This document shows positions 14,636 to 24,393 of a stretch of DNA of 64,000 nt, piece after piece (position 1 is the first letter of the stretch; each line of letters starts with the position of its first letter). The notes beneath the pieces were generated by a model. The model did not search any database, had not been told where the DNA came from, and was given only the letters and a program-made list of their open reading frames with translations. The translations under genes and the position numbers were made by a program. The DNA comes from Nitratireductor soli (GTDB taxonomy: Bacteria > Pseudomonadota > Alphaproteobacteria > Rhizobiales > Rhizobiaceae): assembly GCF_001050155.1 (NCBI RefSeq), contig NZ_LFVY01000010.1, positions 153,577 through 217,576 on the forward strand, in the 5' to 3' direction.

Positions 14636-15865
14636 ATGCTCGATGGGACAAGCGCGCTGGAGAAAGACCGCCAGGACCCGCTGAAAGCGTTTCGCGACCG
14701 GTTCGTCCTGCCCGAAGGCGTGATCTATCTCGACGGCAACAGCCTCGGCGCCATGCCCGCCGGGCTTGGCCAGCGCATCCGCGACGTGGTCGAGCGCCAA
14801 TGGGGCGAGCGTCTCGTGCGCGGCTGGAACGAAGCCGGCTGGATCGACCTGCCGGCGCGCGTCGCCGCCAAGATCGCCCGCCTGGTCGGCGCCGGCGACG
14901 GCACGATCGCTGTTGGCGATTCCACCTCGGTCAACGTGTTCAAGACCCTCAGCGCGGCGCTCGCGCTGCGCCCACAGCGGCGCGTCATCCTCTCCGACAG
15001 CAACAATTTCCCCACCGATCTCTACATCGCCGACGGCTTGGCGCGCCTGCTCGGCCAGGGCTACGAACTGCGCACGGCCGCAGCCGCGGAGATGCACGAG
15101 GCCATCGACGAAACGGTCGCCGCCGTCCTCCTGACCGAAGTGGATTACCGCACCGGCTGGCGCTACGACATGGCGCAGACCACGGACCGCATCCACGCGG
15201 CGGGCGCCCTGGCGATCTGGGACCTGTGTCACAGCGCCGGCGCCTTCCCCGTTCATCTCGATGCCGCGAACGCCGATTTCGCCATTGGCTGCGGCTACAA
15301 GTACCTCAATGGCGGTCCCGGCGCGCCGGCCTTTCTCTATGTCGCGCCGCGCCATCTGGAGAGCATCAGGCCGGCGCTGTCGGGCTGGATGGGGCATCAG
15401 GCGCCCTTCGCCTTCACCCACGATTACACGCCCGCCAGCGGCATTGCCCGCATGACGGTCGGAACGCCGCCGATCCTCTCAATGTCGGCGCTGGAAGCCG
15501 CGCTCGACGCCTTCGACGGTGTCGATATGAATCTCGTGCGCGAGAAATCCCAGGATTTGTGCGACCTGTTCATCGCCGAGATCGAGCGGCGCTGTCCGAT
15601 GCTGGAACTGGTCACGCCCAGGGACCGCAAGCAACGCGGCAGCCAGGTTTCTTTCCGCCATCGGCAAGGCTATGCCATCATGCAGGCGCTGATCGCCGAG
15701 GGCGTCATCGGCGATTTCCGCGCCCCCGACATTCTGCGCTTCGGCATGACACCGCTCTATCTCAGCCATGCGGACATCGTGCGGGCCGCCGAAATCCTTG
15801 AGCGCGTGATGGCCGAAAGCCTGTGGGACCGGGCAGAATTCCGCATCCGCGCCAAGGTGACGTGA
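14636..15865 (+). CDS. kynU: Kynureninase
   Basis: The 409-residue protein is a fold-type I PLP enzyme that cleaves kynurenine to anthranilate and alanine. Signatures are IYLDGNSLGAMP at the N-terminus, SDSNNFPTDLYIADG, the cofactor-binding Asp and His in IWDLCHSAGAFPVHLD, and the PLP lysine K222 in GCGYKYLNGGPG. Length is normal. A GAGAGG SD-like sequence precedes the ATG. No tryptophan dioxygenase or formamidase genes are adjacent, so upstream steps are encoded elsewhere. The divergent GntR regulator probably responds to a pathway intermediate. Confidence 0.95.
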   Translation: MLDGTSALEKDRQDPLKAFRDRFVLPEGVIYLDGNSLGAMPAGLGQRIRDVVERQWGERLVRGWNEAGWIDLPARVAAKIARLVGAGDGTIAVGDSTSVNVFKTLSAALALRPQRRVILSDSNNFPTDLYIADGLARLLGQGYELRTAAAAEMHEAIDETVAAVLLTEVDYRTGWRYDMAQTTDRIHAAGALAIWDLCHSAGAFPVHLDAANADFAIGCGYKYLNGGPGAPAFLYVAPRHLESIRPALSGWMGHQAPFAFTHDYTPASGIARMTVGTPPILSMSALEAALDAFDGVDMNLVREKSQDLCDLFIAEIERRCPMLELVTPRDRKQRGSQVSFRHRQGYAIMQALIAEGVIGDFRAPDILRFGMTPLYLSHADIVRAAEILERVMAESLWDRAEFRIRAKVT

Positions 15866-16041
15866 GGTGGGCTTGGGATGCTGTTCAAGGCTCCGTTTCT
15901 GGCTCATAGCCTTACGATAATTTAATACTAGAACAGATGAAAACCGCCCGTGAAGCTGTCATAAAGACAGTGGTCGAACATGACCGGTACGCCGGTTCGT
16001 GAATGCCGCCCAACGCCAATGATGAAATAGCCGGAGCGTGC

Positions 16042-17217
16042 ATGTCTTTTTGGAAACAGGCGGTTGTCAGCCTTATTGTCTTGCTTGCCGCGGGCCTTGC
16101 CTGGTTCTGGTATTTTCCCGGCGCCGAGGGCGTCCTGGCACGCGCCGGCCTGATCAAGGACCAGGCGGCGGCCACACGGGAAGCGCCGGCGGGCGAGCAG
16201 CGGCAGGGCCGCCGCGGCGGCGGTGACGCCGGTGGCCCGGTTGTCACCGCGCCGATTGCCTTCGCCACGATCAACGATCACCTGTCGGCCATCGGCACGG
16301 GCCGCGCCCTGCGCTCCGTAGTGGTCAATCCGCTGACCTCGGGAACCCTGCGCGAGGTGCTGACGGCCTCCGGCGCCACCGTCGAGGCCGGCGACCTGAT
16401 CGCCCGTCTGGATTCGGAATCCGAAGCGATCGCCCTCGACCGGGCCGGCGTGGCGCTCGACGACGCCAAGGTCAAGCTCGAGCGCGTCATGGCGCTACGT
16501 TCGTCCAACACGGTCTCCGTCGTTCAGCAGAACGAAGCCGAGCTGGCCCTGCGCAACGCGGAACTGGCCCTGCGCGAAGCGGAACTGGCGCTGGAGCGAC
16601 GCTCCATCACCGCGCCGATCGGCGGCACGGTCGGCATCCTGCCCATCTCGGCCGGCAGCTATGTCACGAACAGCACCGAGATCGCCACGATCGACGATCG
16701 CTCGCGCATCCTGGTCGATTTCTGGATCCCCGAACGCTATGCGAGCCTGGTCGACATCGGTTCGCCGCTGACGGCAACTTCCGTCGCGCGCGCCGCCTCC
16801 ATGCATGAGGGCGCGATCAGCGCCGTCGACAACCGCATCGACCCCGAAAGCCGCACATTGCGCGTCGAAGGACAGATCGAAAACCCCGACGACCGGTTGC
16901 GCGCCGGCATGGCATTCAGCATATCCATGCGCTTCCCCGGGGAAACCTACCCGGCAGTCGACCCGCTGGCGATCCAGTGGAGCGCCGATGGTCCCTATGT
17001 CTGGTCCGTCGAAAACGGCATGGCGCGCCAGAAATCGGTGCGCATCATCCAGCGCAATGCCGACAGCGTTCTCGTCGATGCCGATTTCACCGAAGGCGGC
17101 GTGGTGGTGACGCAGGGCATCCACAATGTGCGCGAAGGCGCCCCGGTCGAAGCCGCCCGCGCGCCATCGACCTCGACCGACGCACAAATCGTCAAGGCGG
17201 AAAGGACCCCGTCTTGA
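16042..17217 (+). CDS. RND efflux periplasmic adaptor (membrane fusion protein)
   Basis: The start at 16042 (MSFWKQAVVSLIVLL) has GGAG 7 nt upstream and gives one N-terminal membrane anchor. The 391-residue protein shows the lipoyl and hairpin layout of HlyD/AcrA adaptors: VNPLTSGTLREVL, ASGATVEAGDLIARLDSE, a coiled coil rich in ELALRNAELALREAELALE, then ITAPIGGTVGILPISAGSYV and the beta-barrel. It links the inner-membrane RND pump to an outer-membrane channel. It overlaps the pump gene by 4 nt. No TolC-like or regulatory gene lies nearby. Confidence 0.92.
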   Translation: MSFWKQAVVSLIVLLAAGLAWFWYFPGAEGVLARAGLIKDQAAATREAPAGEQRQGRRGGGDAGGPVVTAPIAFATINDHLSAIGTGRALRSVVVNPLTSGTLREVLTASGATVEAGDLIARLDSESEAIALDRAGVALDDAKVKLERVMALRSSNTVSVVQQNEAELALRNAELALREAELALERRSITAPIGGTVGILPISAGSYVTNSTEIATIDDRSRILVDFWIPERYASLVDIGSPLTATSVARAASMHEGAISAVDNRIDPESRTLRVEGQIENPDDRLRAGMAFSISMRFPGETYPAVDPLAIQWSADGPYVWSVENGMARQKSVRIIQRNADSVLVDADFTEGGVVVTQGIHNVREGAPVEAARAPSTSTDAQIVKAERTPS

Positions 17218-20200
17218 AGGACACGATCCACGATGCGCAGACCGGCCTGACGGCGCTTTTCGTCCGCCGGCCGGTCCTCGCCTTCGTCTTCAACACGCTG
17301 ATCGCCGTCGCCGGCCTGGCCGCCCTGTTCGGCATCGAGGTGCGCGAGCTTCCCGATGTCGATCGTCCGGTCATCACCGTCTCGACGGATTTCTCCGGCG
17401 CCGCCGCCGAAACCATGGACCGCGAGGTGACCGCCATCGTCGAAGGCGCCGTGGCGCGCGTCTCCGGTGTCGCCGCCATCTCCTCACGCTCGTCCTTCGG
17501 CCGCAGCCGGGTGACGGTCGAATTCGCCGACAGCGTCGATCTGGACGCCGCCGCCTCCGATCTGCGCGATGCGGTCAGCCGCATCCAGAACAGCCTTCCC
17601 GATGACGCCGACACGCCGCGCATCGTCAAGGCCGACGGCGACGCCCAGGCAGTGATGCGCCTCGCCCTGACCTCGGAAGACATGTCGATCCAGGACATGA
17701 CCGTTCTTGTCGAGGAGGAGATCGTCGACGCCTTCGCCGCGGTTCCAGGCGTCGCCGACGTGCAGGTCTATGGCGACCGGGCGAAGATATTCCGTATCGA
17801 CATCGACCAGACGAAGCTGGCGAGCCTCGGCCTGACCGTCGCCGACGTTTCCAAGGCGCTGACCTCCATCGCCTTCGACACGCCGGCCGGTTCCCTGACC
17901 AGCACGACGCAGGACCTGACCGTGCGCGCAACCGCCGCCGTATCGACGCCGGCGGAATTCGAGGCGCTCTACCTCAAGGACCGCGTCCGGCTCGGCGATG
18001 TGGCCACCGTGACGCTGGGTGCCGACATCGGCGAGAGCCAGTTGCGCTCCAACGGGCGTACCGGCATCGGCCTCGGCATCGTTCGCCAGGCGCAATCGAA
18101 CACGCTCGACATTTCGACAGGCGTGCGCAAGGCGGTCGAGGATGTGCGCAACACGTTGCCCGCCGGCATGACGATCGCGGTGACCAGCGACGACGCGACA
18201 TTCATCAACGGCGCCATTCACGAGGTGGAGATCGCCCTTGGCATCTCGGTCACCGTGGTGCTTCTGGTCATCTTCCTGTTCCTGCGCGATTTCCGCGCCA
18301 CGCTGATACCGGGGCTGGCCATTCCGGTCGCCTTGATCGGCACGCTTGCCGCCATCTACCTGACCGGGTTCTCGATCAACATCCTGACGCTGCTGGCGCT
18401 GGTGCTGGCCACCGGCCTTGTCGTCGACGACGCCATCGTCGTCCTGGAGAACATCGTGCGCCGCCGCAACGAGGGCATGGGCGCGCGCGCCGCCGCCGTG
18501 CTCGGCACGCAGGAAGTCTTCTTCGCCGTCATCGCCACCACCGCGACGCTGATCGCCGTTTTCGTGCCGATCTCCTTCCTGCCCGGCCAGGCCGGAGGCC
18601 TGTTCCGCGAATTCGGCTTCGTGCTGGCCATCGCCGTTTTCCTGTCGTCGCTGGTCGCCTTGTCGCTTTGCCCGATGCTTGCCTCGCGCATGCTCTCGGC
18701 CCATCCGCAGAACGAAAAGCGACAAGAAAGCGGCCCGGTGGCACGGCTCGGACAAGCGCTGTCGGGCGTTTACCGGCGTACGCTGCATGCCTGCCTCGAC
18801 GCGCCGTTCGTCGTCATCCTTGTCTCGGTGCTGTTCGCCGCCACCGCCTATGGTTTGTTCGGCACCATCAAATCCGAGGTCACGCCGACCGAGGACCGCT
18901 CGGTCGCCTTCATGCGCGTTTCGGCGCCGCAGGGCGTCAGCCTCGATTACTTCGCCGAGCAGATGCGCCGCATCGAGGCGCTGATCCAGCCCATGCGCGC
19001 CAGCGGCGAGGTGTTGAGCACGTTTTCGATCGCCGGCCAGGGTTCCGGCAACAGCGGCTTTCTCGTCCTGATGCTTGCCCCCTGGGACGAGCGCACGCGC
19101 AGCCAGCAGGCGATCGTCGCCGAATTGTCCGAGCGCACCAGTTCCGTACCGGGCGTGCGCGCCTTCGTCTTCCAGCCCAACAGCCTGGGCATTCGCGGCT
19201 CCGGCAGCGGGCTGCAATTCGCCGTCGCCGGCAACAATTTCGCAACGCTGAACGGCATCGCCGCCAGCATCGTCGCTGAAATGGAGAAGGACCCGCGCTT
19301 CCGCCAGGCGCGCCTGTCCAACGATACCACGCAGCCACAGCTGGCCATCGCCATCGACCGCGAGCGCGCCTTCGACATGGGCATCGAGATCGACGGCCTC
19401 GGCAACACGATCCAGGCGATGCTCGACGGCCGCAAGATCGGCTCGGTTTTCATCGACGACCGCAGCGTCGACGTGAAGCTGGTCTCGACCACCAGTCCCG
19501 TCAACGACCCGACCGACCTGGAGAACATCTTCATCAGGGCAGGCGACGGCCGCTTCGTCCCGCTATCCACCATCGCCACGCTGAAGGAGCAGCCGGTGCC
19601 GCCCTCCCTGTCGCGCGAGGGACAATTGCGCGCCGTCGGCGTCAGCGCCGCACTGGCGCCGGGCGTGGCGCTGAGTGAGGCCTATGCGCGCGCCCAGGAG
19701 ATCGCCGCCCCGCTCATCAAGCCGGGCACACGCATCATCCCGCTTGCCGAAACCGCGACGCTGGGCGAGACGGCCGGCTCCATGGGGACGATCTTCGGCT
19801 TCGCCCTGGTCATCATCCTTCTCGTTCTGGCCGCCCAGTTCGAAAGTTTCGTCAGCGCCCTGATCATCATGGCGACTGTGCCGCTCGGCCTCGCCTGCGC
19901 CGTCTTCGCCATGGTCGCCACCGGCACCAGTCTCAACGTCTACAGCCAGATCGGCCTGGTGCTCATGGTCGGCATCATGGCCAAGAACGGCATCCTGATC
20001 GTCGAGTTCGCCAACCAGCTGCGCGATCGCGGCTTGAGCGTACGCGAAGCGATCGAGCAGGCATCTCTGATCCGCCTGCGCCCCGTGGCCATGACCATGA
20101 TCTGCACCGTTGTCGGCGGCGTACCGCTGGTGCTGGCCAGCGGCGCCGGCGCGGAAGCCCGCATCGCGCTCGGCTGGGTCATCGTCGGCGGCCTGGGTCT

Positions 20201-20339
20201 TGCCACCCTGTCGACCCTGTTCCTGACCCCCGTCGCCTATCTGCTCCTCGGCCGTTTCGTGACGCCCAAGGCTGAAGAGGAAGCGCGGCTGGAGCGTGAG
20301 TTGGACCATGCAGCCGGCCTCGACGCCAAGTCCCGCTAG
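17214..20339 (+). CDS. RND efflux transporter (AcrB/MexF-like inner-membrane pump)
   Basis: The TTG at 17214 overlaps the adaptor stop (TTGA) with AAAGGA ahead, and gives 1041 residues, the family size. TM1 follows VRRPVLAFVFNTLIAVAGL. The proton-relay Asp pair is in LVLATGLVVDDAIVVLENIVRR (TM4) and the partner Lys in VGIMAKNGILIVEFANQLRDRG (TM10). Two large periplasmic loops are present. It is probably drug or solvent efflux driven by protons; the substrate cannot be read from sequence. The upstream in-frame extension to 16977 is antecedent noise within the adaptor gene. Confidence 0.93.
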   Translation: MKDTIHDAQTGLTALFVRRPVLAFVFNTLIAVAGLAALFGIEVRELPDVDRPVITVSTDFSGAAAETMDREVTAIVEGAVARVSGVAAISSRSSFGRSRVTVEFADSVDLDAAASDLRDAVSRIQNSLPDDADTPRIVKADGDAQAVMRLALTSEDMSIQDMTVLVEEEIVDAFAAVPGVADVQVYGDRAKIFRIDIDQTKLASLGLTVADVSKALTSIAFDTPAGSLTSTTQDLTVRATAAVSTPAEFEALYLKDRVRLGDVATVTLGADIGESQLRSNGRTGIGLGIVRQAQSNTLDISTGVRKAVEDVRNTLPAGMTIAVTSDDATFINGAIHEVEIALGISVTVVLLVIFLFLRDFRATLIPGLAIPVALIGTLAAIYLTGFSINILTLLALVLATGLVVDDAIVVLENIVRRRNEGMGARAAAVLGTQEVFFAVIATTATLIAVFVPISFLPGQAGGLFREFGFVLAIAVFLSSLVALSLCPMLASRMLSAHPQNEKRQESGPVARLGQALSGVYRRTLHACLDAPFVVILVSVLFAATAYGLFGTIKSEVTPTEDRSVAFMRVSAPQGVSLDYFAEQMRRIEALIQPMRASGEVLSTFSIAGQGSGNSGFLVLMLAPWDERTRSQQAIVAELSERTSSVPGVRAFVFQPNSLGIRGSGSGLQFAVAGNNFATLNGIAASIVAEMEKDPRFRQARLSNDTTQPQLAIAIDRERAFDMGIEIDGLGNTIQAMLDGRKIGSVFIDDRSVDVKLVSTTSPVNDPTDLENIFIRAGDGRFVPLSTIATLKEQPVPPSLSREGQLRAVGVSAALAPGVALSEAYARAQEIAAPLIKPGTRIIPLAETATLGETAGSMGTIFGFALVIILLVLAAQFESFVSALIIMATVPLGLACAVFAMVATGTSLNVYSQIGLVLMVGIMAKNGILIVEFANQLRDRGLSVREAIEQASLIRLRPVAMTMICTVVGGVPLVLASGAGAEARIALGWVIVGGLGLATLSTLFLTPVAYLLLGRFVTPKAEEEARLERELDHAAGLDAKSR

Positions 20340-20481
20340 CTTTTTTGCCAATCCCGTTCGCTGTGGGGCGCGTAACGGGTGACAATCCGGACGCAAGACT
20401 GTATCTGTGCCCGTCGCGCAAACGGGCGGGCTTGCGCAGCCCGTCCCTGCGAAGCAGCATTTCAGAAACGGAGTACGCCTG

Positions 20482-20964
20482 TTGAGCGTCGGGACGATTA
20501 GCGTTGAGAGGGCCCAGGAACTCGTTGGTCAGGAAGTCGGACTTTCGGGATGGCGTGTCGTATCGCAGGAAATGATCGACCAGTTCGCCGCGGCGACCGA
20601 CGATCATCAGTTCATTCACACGGACCCCGAAAGGGCTGCCCGCGAAACCCCCTTTGGCGGTACGATCGCCCACGGGTTCCTGTCGCTTTCGCTCTTGTCG
20701 ACCATGGTGTTCGAAGCCGTTCCTCTGCTCGAAAGCGCGGGCATGGGCGTCAATTTCGGCTTTGAGCGCATCCGCTTCCTGGCCCCGGTGCGCAGCGGTG
20801 CCCGCATCCGCGCCCGCTTCGTGCTGGCCAATCTGAATGTGCGGCCGTCCGGCATCGTCGAGATCAATTACGATGTGACGGTCGAGATCGAGAACTCGAT
20901 GAAACCCGCCCTCACCGCGCAATGGCTGACGCTGGCCATGCCGGATCGTTCGCGCGACGATTGA
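20482..20964 (+). CDS. MaoC-family hydratase/dehydratase
   Basis: The start is set at the TTG at 20482 with GGAG about 10 nt ahead; an ATG at 20407 would add a stretch unlike the family. The 160-residue hot-dog fold protein carries the hydratase motif FAAATDDHQFIHTDPERA with the catalytic Asp and His, then TPFGGTIAHGFLSLSLLSTM. NodN-like single-domain MaoC proteins hydrate trans-2-enoyl-CoA to (R)-3-hydroxyacyl-CoA. No beta-oxidation or PHA genes are adjacent, so its pathway is open. Confidence 0.88.
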   Translation: MSVGTISVERAQELVGQEVGLSGWRVVSQEMIDQFAAATDDHQFIHTDPERAARETPFGGTIAHGFLSLSLLSTMVFEAVPLLESAGMGVNFGFERIRFLAPVRSGARIRARFVLANLNVRPSGIVEINYDVTVEIENSMKPALTAQWLTLAMPDRSRDD

Positions 20965-20968
20965 ACCT

Positions 20969-21020
20969 CTGCATAATTCCTTGAATCAGAATCGATTTGA
21001 GGAAAAATTATGCAGCATTT
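20969..21020. repeat. Rhizobial-type palindromic repeat (TGCATAATTCCT type)
   Basis: CTGCATAATTCCT (20969-20981) and AGGAAAAATTATGCAG (21000-21015) form an imperfect hairpin around an AATC/GATT core. I recall this sequence as a common intergenic repeat in rhizobia. It lies between convergent genes and may act as a terminator. Confidence 0.65.
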
Positions 21021-21028
21021 CAAAGTGC

Positions 21029-22063
21029 TCACACCACGCCGCAGGCGCGAACGAGCTTCAACAGCCTCGGCAGCGAGGGCTGCGTGTTCATCGCGCACCA
21101 TGTCTCGCGCTGTTCCCCGCCATAGCTTTCCTTGTGCCTGGCAAGCGATTGGGTCGGGTAGACGAACCGTTGGGCGAGCGAGTTGGTGTAGATGAACCGG
21201 AAGGCCCGCCGCGTCAGCCAATCCTTCTCGAACTCGCGGTCCTCGATGCGGTGGAATGGCATCAGGCCGAAATAGAGCCGCGCCACGCCCTCTGCCTGAA
21301 ACGTTTCGATGGCCCTGCGCACCAGGAAATAGGCGGCCAGCGGATCGGCGTCCGGCAGCCAGCGGCGCGTCGCCGAAAGATAGCCGATCAGCTTGCCGTC
21401 TTCGTAAAGCGGGTCGAAGAAGGCAAAGGCGATCGGCTGCCCGTCGGCATCGACAATGAAGAATTTGCGGACGCCGGGTTCATCACGGAGTTGGACCGGC
21501 CGGACGAGAAAGGAAAGTTCGCGCCGCTTGGTGGTGCGGGTGCGCCGCCATCCCAGCGATATTGCCTCGATACGCTGCGGATCCAGTGCCGTCAGCGGCA
21601 GTTCCGCGACGGTATGGCCGCTGCGCGCGAAACGATTGCTCGCCGTTCGAAAACTGCGCCGCATCGGCCCGGCGAAATCATACCCGGCCAGATCGATGAA
21701 GCTCTCGACGCCAAGAGCGTTTACCCGGAACCCCTTTGCGGCAAGCAGTTCGGCCATCGGCCGCGACACCTGCCAGAAGGTGACATCCTTCTTCTCATCG
21801 ACGAAGGCATCGACGAGTTCGTCCCAATGGGCATGCGGCGCCAGCGGATCTGCCAGCGCATAGGCCGTCCGGCCGACCATCCGATAGGCGATGAAACCGC
21901 GCGCGTCTCCGAAATGGCGCAGGCCCGGCTGGTGCGCCACCGAATAGGCAAGAACGAAGTTGCCGTGATTCTCCAGGAGAGCACGGCGAACCGGCTCGGC
22001 AAGGAAACCGCTGTCGCTGAAGGACATGTCGGCAGGCACGCGCGCTGGATAGTTCACGGGCAA
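21029..22063 (-). CDS. DUF2156 GNAT-like protein (MprF C-terminal-domain type)
   Basis: The 344-residue soluble protein resembles the catalytic domain of phosphatidylglycerol lysyltransferases (DUF2156): YRMVGRTAYALADPLAP, FWQVSRPMAELLAAKGFRVNALGVESFIDL, RTASNRFARSGHTVAELP, and RLYFGLMPFHRIED. There is no MprF-type membrane half, so lipid aminoacylation in the membrane is not shown. It might transfer an amino acid to a soluble or peripheral acceptor. It stands alone, convergent with the MaoC gene, with no operon partner. Confidence 0.72.
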   Translation of the reverse strand: MPVNYPARVPADMSFSDSGFLAEPVRRALLENHGNFVLAYSVAHQPGLRHFGDARGFIAYRMVGRTAYALADPLAPHAHWDELVDAFVDEKKDVTFWQVSRPMAELLAAKGFRVNALGVESFIDLAGYDFAGPMRRSFRTASNRFARSGHTVAELPLTALDPQRIEAISLGWRRTRTTKRRELSFLVRPVQLRDEPGVRKFFIVDADGQPIAFAFFDPLYEDGKLIGYLSATRRWLPDADPLAAYFLVRRAIETFQAEGVARLYFGLMPFHRIEDREFEKDWLTRRAFRFIYTNSLAQRFVYPTQSLARHKESYGGEQRETWCAMNTQPSLPRLLKLVRACGVV

Positions 22064-22131
22064 CGACTCACGCTATGTACCCCCCGCAGGCAGAGGAATT
22101 GCACGCGCCGAGATTGCTGGCAAGATCGGAA

Positions 22132-22166
22132 TTGACAATTAAAAAACAATTTGGTTATTTAATTGT
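22132..22166 (+). promoter_or_regulatory. Promoter with overlapping inverted-repeat operator upstream of the Cys-rich regulator
   Basis: TTGACA (22132-22137) and a TTATTT-type -10 seventeen nt later (22155-22160) look like a sigma-70 promoter. ACAATTAAA (22135-22143) and TTTAATTGT (22158-22166) are perfect inverted arms covering both elements. This suggests autoregulation by the downstream repressor. Confidence 0.55.
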
Positions 22167-22183
22167 GATTGGAGATTCCCGCG

Positions 22184-22861
22184 ATGCTGCCAGTTGCCAC
22201 CCCGCCCGAGACGATGCGCATCGACGCGCCTGACACGGCGGATCAGCGCGTCCTGTTCGGCCTCAAGACCAAGGGGGCGATGACCGCGCAGCGCCTGGCG
22301 CATCTGCTCGGCATTTCGGTGGTCGCCGTGCGCAAGCAACTGGCCCGGCTCGAAACGGCCCGGCTCGTCCGTTTCGAGGAAGAGGTGCGCGGCCCGGGGC
22401 GGCCCGAGCGCGTCTGGCGGCTTTCCGCCGAGGGTCATGCGCGGTTTCCCGACAGCCATTCGGCGTTGACGCTGGACCTGATCACGTCGATCCGCCGCAT
22501 TTTCGGCGAAGAGGGGCTGGATCGGCTGATCGGCCAGCGCGAACAGACGATGGAAAGCAGCTATCGCGACGCGATAGCGGGCGAGCAGAGCCTTGAGACG
22601 CGCATCGCCTCGCTTGCCCGCCTGCGCGCCGGCGAAGGTTACATGGCCGAAATCGAAAAACTGGACGATGGCGCCTTCCTGCTCATCGAGAACCATTGCC
22701 CGATCTGTGCCGCCGCCCGCGCCTGCCAGGGCTTCTGCCGTTCCGAGCTGAACGTTTTCCGCATGGTTCTGGGACCGCGGACGCGCGTCACGCGAACCGA
22801 TCACATCCTGGCCGGCGCACGACGTTGCGCCTATCGCATTGAACCGATTTCGCCGGACTGA
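22184..22861 (+). CDS. SufR-like winged-HTH regulator with cysteine cluster
   Basis: The ATG at 22184 has GGAG 10 nt upstream. The 225-residue protein has an N-terminal winged HTH (MTAQRLAHLLGISVVAVRKQLARLETARLVRFEEE) and a C-terminal region with cysteines in ENHCPICAAARACQGFC and, later, GARRCAYRI. The COG2345/SufR group coordinates an iron-sulfur cluster with such cysteines and represses target genes. Fe-S binding here is inference. It precedes the MFS exporter by 14 nt and probably controls it and itself. Confidence 0.75.
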   Translation: MLPVATPPETMRIDAPDTADQRVLFGLKTKGAMTAQRLAHLLGISVVAVRKQLARLETARLVRFEEEVRGPGRPERVWRLSAEGHARFPDSHSALTLDLITSIRRIFGEEGLDRLIGQREQTMESSYRDAIAGEQSLETRIASLARLRAGEGYMAEIEKLDDGAFLLIENHCPICAAARACQGFCRSELNVFRMVLGPRTRVTRTDHILAGARRCAYRIEPISPD

Positions 22862-22875
22862 GCCACGAGGACACC

Positions 22876-24333
22876 ATGACTGACCACGAAACCGGGGCTC
22901 CGCTCGGCAATGCCGGCTGGGCGGCGATCATCAAGACCGGGCAATTAGGGCAGTTCGCCCTGCTGTGCCTGGGCATCTGGCTGCATGCCGCCGACACGAT
23001 GCTCGTCGCCACCGCCATGCCGGCGGCCGTGGCCGAGATCGGCGGCGACCGGCTGGTGAGCTGGACCCTGTCGCTCTACCTGCTGGGTTCGATCCTTTCG
23101 GGATCGGCGGCCGCCTTGACTGCCTCGGCGCTCGGCCTGCGGCGCGCCTTCGTGCTTGCCGCCCTCACCTACACGGCGGGTTGCGTGGTCAGCGCGCTGG
23201 CGCCGGACATGATCGTCATGCTGGCCGGCCGGTTTGCACAGGGCGTCGGCGGCGGTCTTCTGGTCGCACTTGCCTATGTCGCCATCCAGCGGCTTTTCCC
23301 GAAGGATATGTGGCCGCGCCTGATCGCCCTGATGTCGGCCATCTGGGGGGCGTCGGCCTTTTGCGGGCCCTTGATCGGCGGTTTCTTCGCCGATCTCGGC
23401 CTGTGGCGCTGGGGTTTCTGGGTGTTCGCCGGCCAGGCCCTGCTGCTGGCCGTCATGGTTCCCGCCTTCATGCGGCCGAGCAGGGGGGTCGCCGCGCCCG
23501 GCCAGCGTTTCCCGGTCATCCGCCTTGCGCTGTTGTCGCTGGCGGTTCTGTCCGTCGCCACGGCCGGCATCTACGTGACCCCGGCGGTTTCCCTGCCCCT
23601 GGTCGCGGCCGGCGGTCTGTTCTTCTATCTGTTCCTGCGCCGCGACGGCAGCCGCACGACCAACAAGATGTTTCCCACCCGCGCCTTCGACATCCGCACC
23701 GTGCTCGGTGCCGGCTTCATCGCCAATCTGGCGCTCGGCACCGCCGCCATGTCATTCACCGTCTATGGCCCCTTCCTGCTCAACCGCATCCATGGCATTT
23801 CGGCGCTCGAAGCCGGCTACATCATCGCCGCCGAATCGGTCGCCTGGAGCACCACCGCCATCGCCTTTGCCGGTGTCGGCGCGGCCGGCGAGCGGCTGGT
23901 CATGCGCAGCGGCGCTCTGTTGATCGTGCTGGCCATCGCCATGCTCGGCCCGGTGATGGCCGAGGGGCCGGTCTGGGCAATCCTCATCATGTCCATTGCC
24001 CAGGGCGCAGGCTTCGGCCTGTTGTGGGGATTTCTGATCCGCCGGGTGGTGGCGACGGCGCCCGTACCCGAACGTGACAGCGCTTCCGCCGCCATGCCGA
24101 CCACGCAGCAGATCGCCTTCGCACTGGGCGCCGCACTTGCCGGCATCATCGCCAACACAACGGGCTTCGCCGACAGCGGCAATCGCGCGACCATGCAGAA
24201 TGTCGCCATGTGGGTGTTCGTCGCGTTCGTCCCACTGGCAGCCCTCGGCGCCGCCGCCGCCTGGCGCGTGGCCGGTCCGAAGCGTGCCGCCGAAGGAGAG
24301 GGACAGCCGCTCGCCGGGCAAGCCGCTCCCTGA
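22876..24333 (+). CDS. MFS transporter (DHA2-like, 14-span type)
   Basis: The 485-residue membrane protein has an MFS pattern with an N-terminal LCLGIWLHAADTMLVATAMPAAVAEIGG (motif D-like), repeated hydrophobic spans and GRFAQGVGGGLLVALAYVAIQRLFP (motif C region). It resembles drug:proton antiporters of the DHA2 group. It follows the Cys-rich regulator by 14 nt with a GAGGA SD, so both form an operon. The substrate is unknown; a redox-active or metal-related compound would fit the regulator but that is speculation. Confidence 0.85.
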   Translation: MTDHETGAPLGNAGWAAIIKTGQLGQFALLCLGIWLHAADTMLVATAMPAAVAEIGGDRLVSWTLSLYLLGSILSGSAAALTASALGLRRAFVLAALTYTAGCVVSALAPDMIVMLAGRFAQGVGGGLLVALAYVAIQRLFPKDMWPRLIALMSAIWGASAFCGPLIGGFFADLGLWRWGFWVFAGQALLLAVMVPAFMRPSRGVAAPGQRFPVIRLALLSLAVLSVATAGIYVTPAVSLPLVAAGGLFFYLFLRRDGSRTTNKMFPTRAFDIRTVLGAGFIANLALGTAAMSFTVYGPFLLNRIHGISALEAGYIIAAESVAWSTTAIAFAGVGAAGERLVMRSGALLIVLAIAMLGPVMAEGPVWAILIMSIAQGAGFGLLWGFLIRRVVATAPVPERDSASAAMPTTQQIAFALGAALAGIIANTTGFADSGNRATMQNVAMWVFVAFVPLAALGAAAAWRVAGPKRAAEGEGQPLAGQAAP

Positions 24334-24393
24334 AGAATGCCCTCAGGGGCTGTTGGCAGGGGGCGGTTGGCAAGAAACTGTTGGAAGCGCCTG

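Noticed and set aside
17484..19217. 577-codon minus-strand frame opposite the RND pump
   Set aside because: Shadow of the pump gene with no domains.
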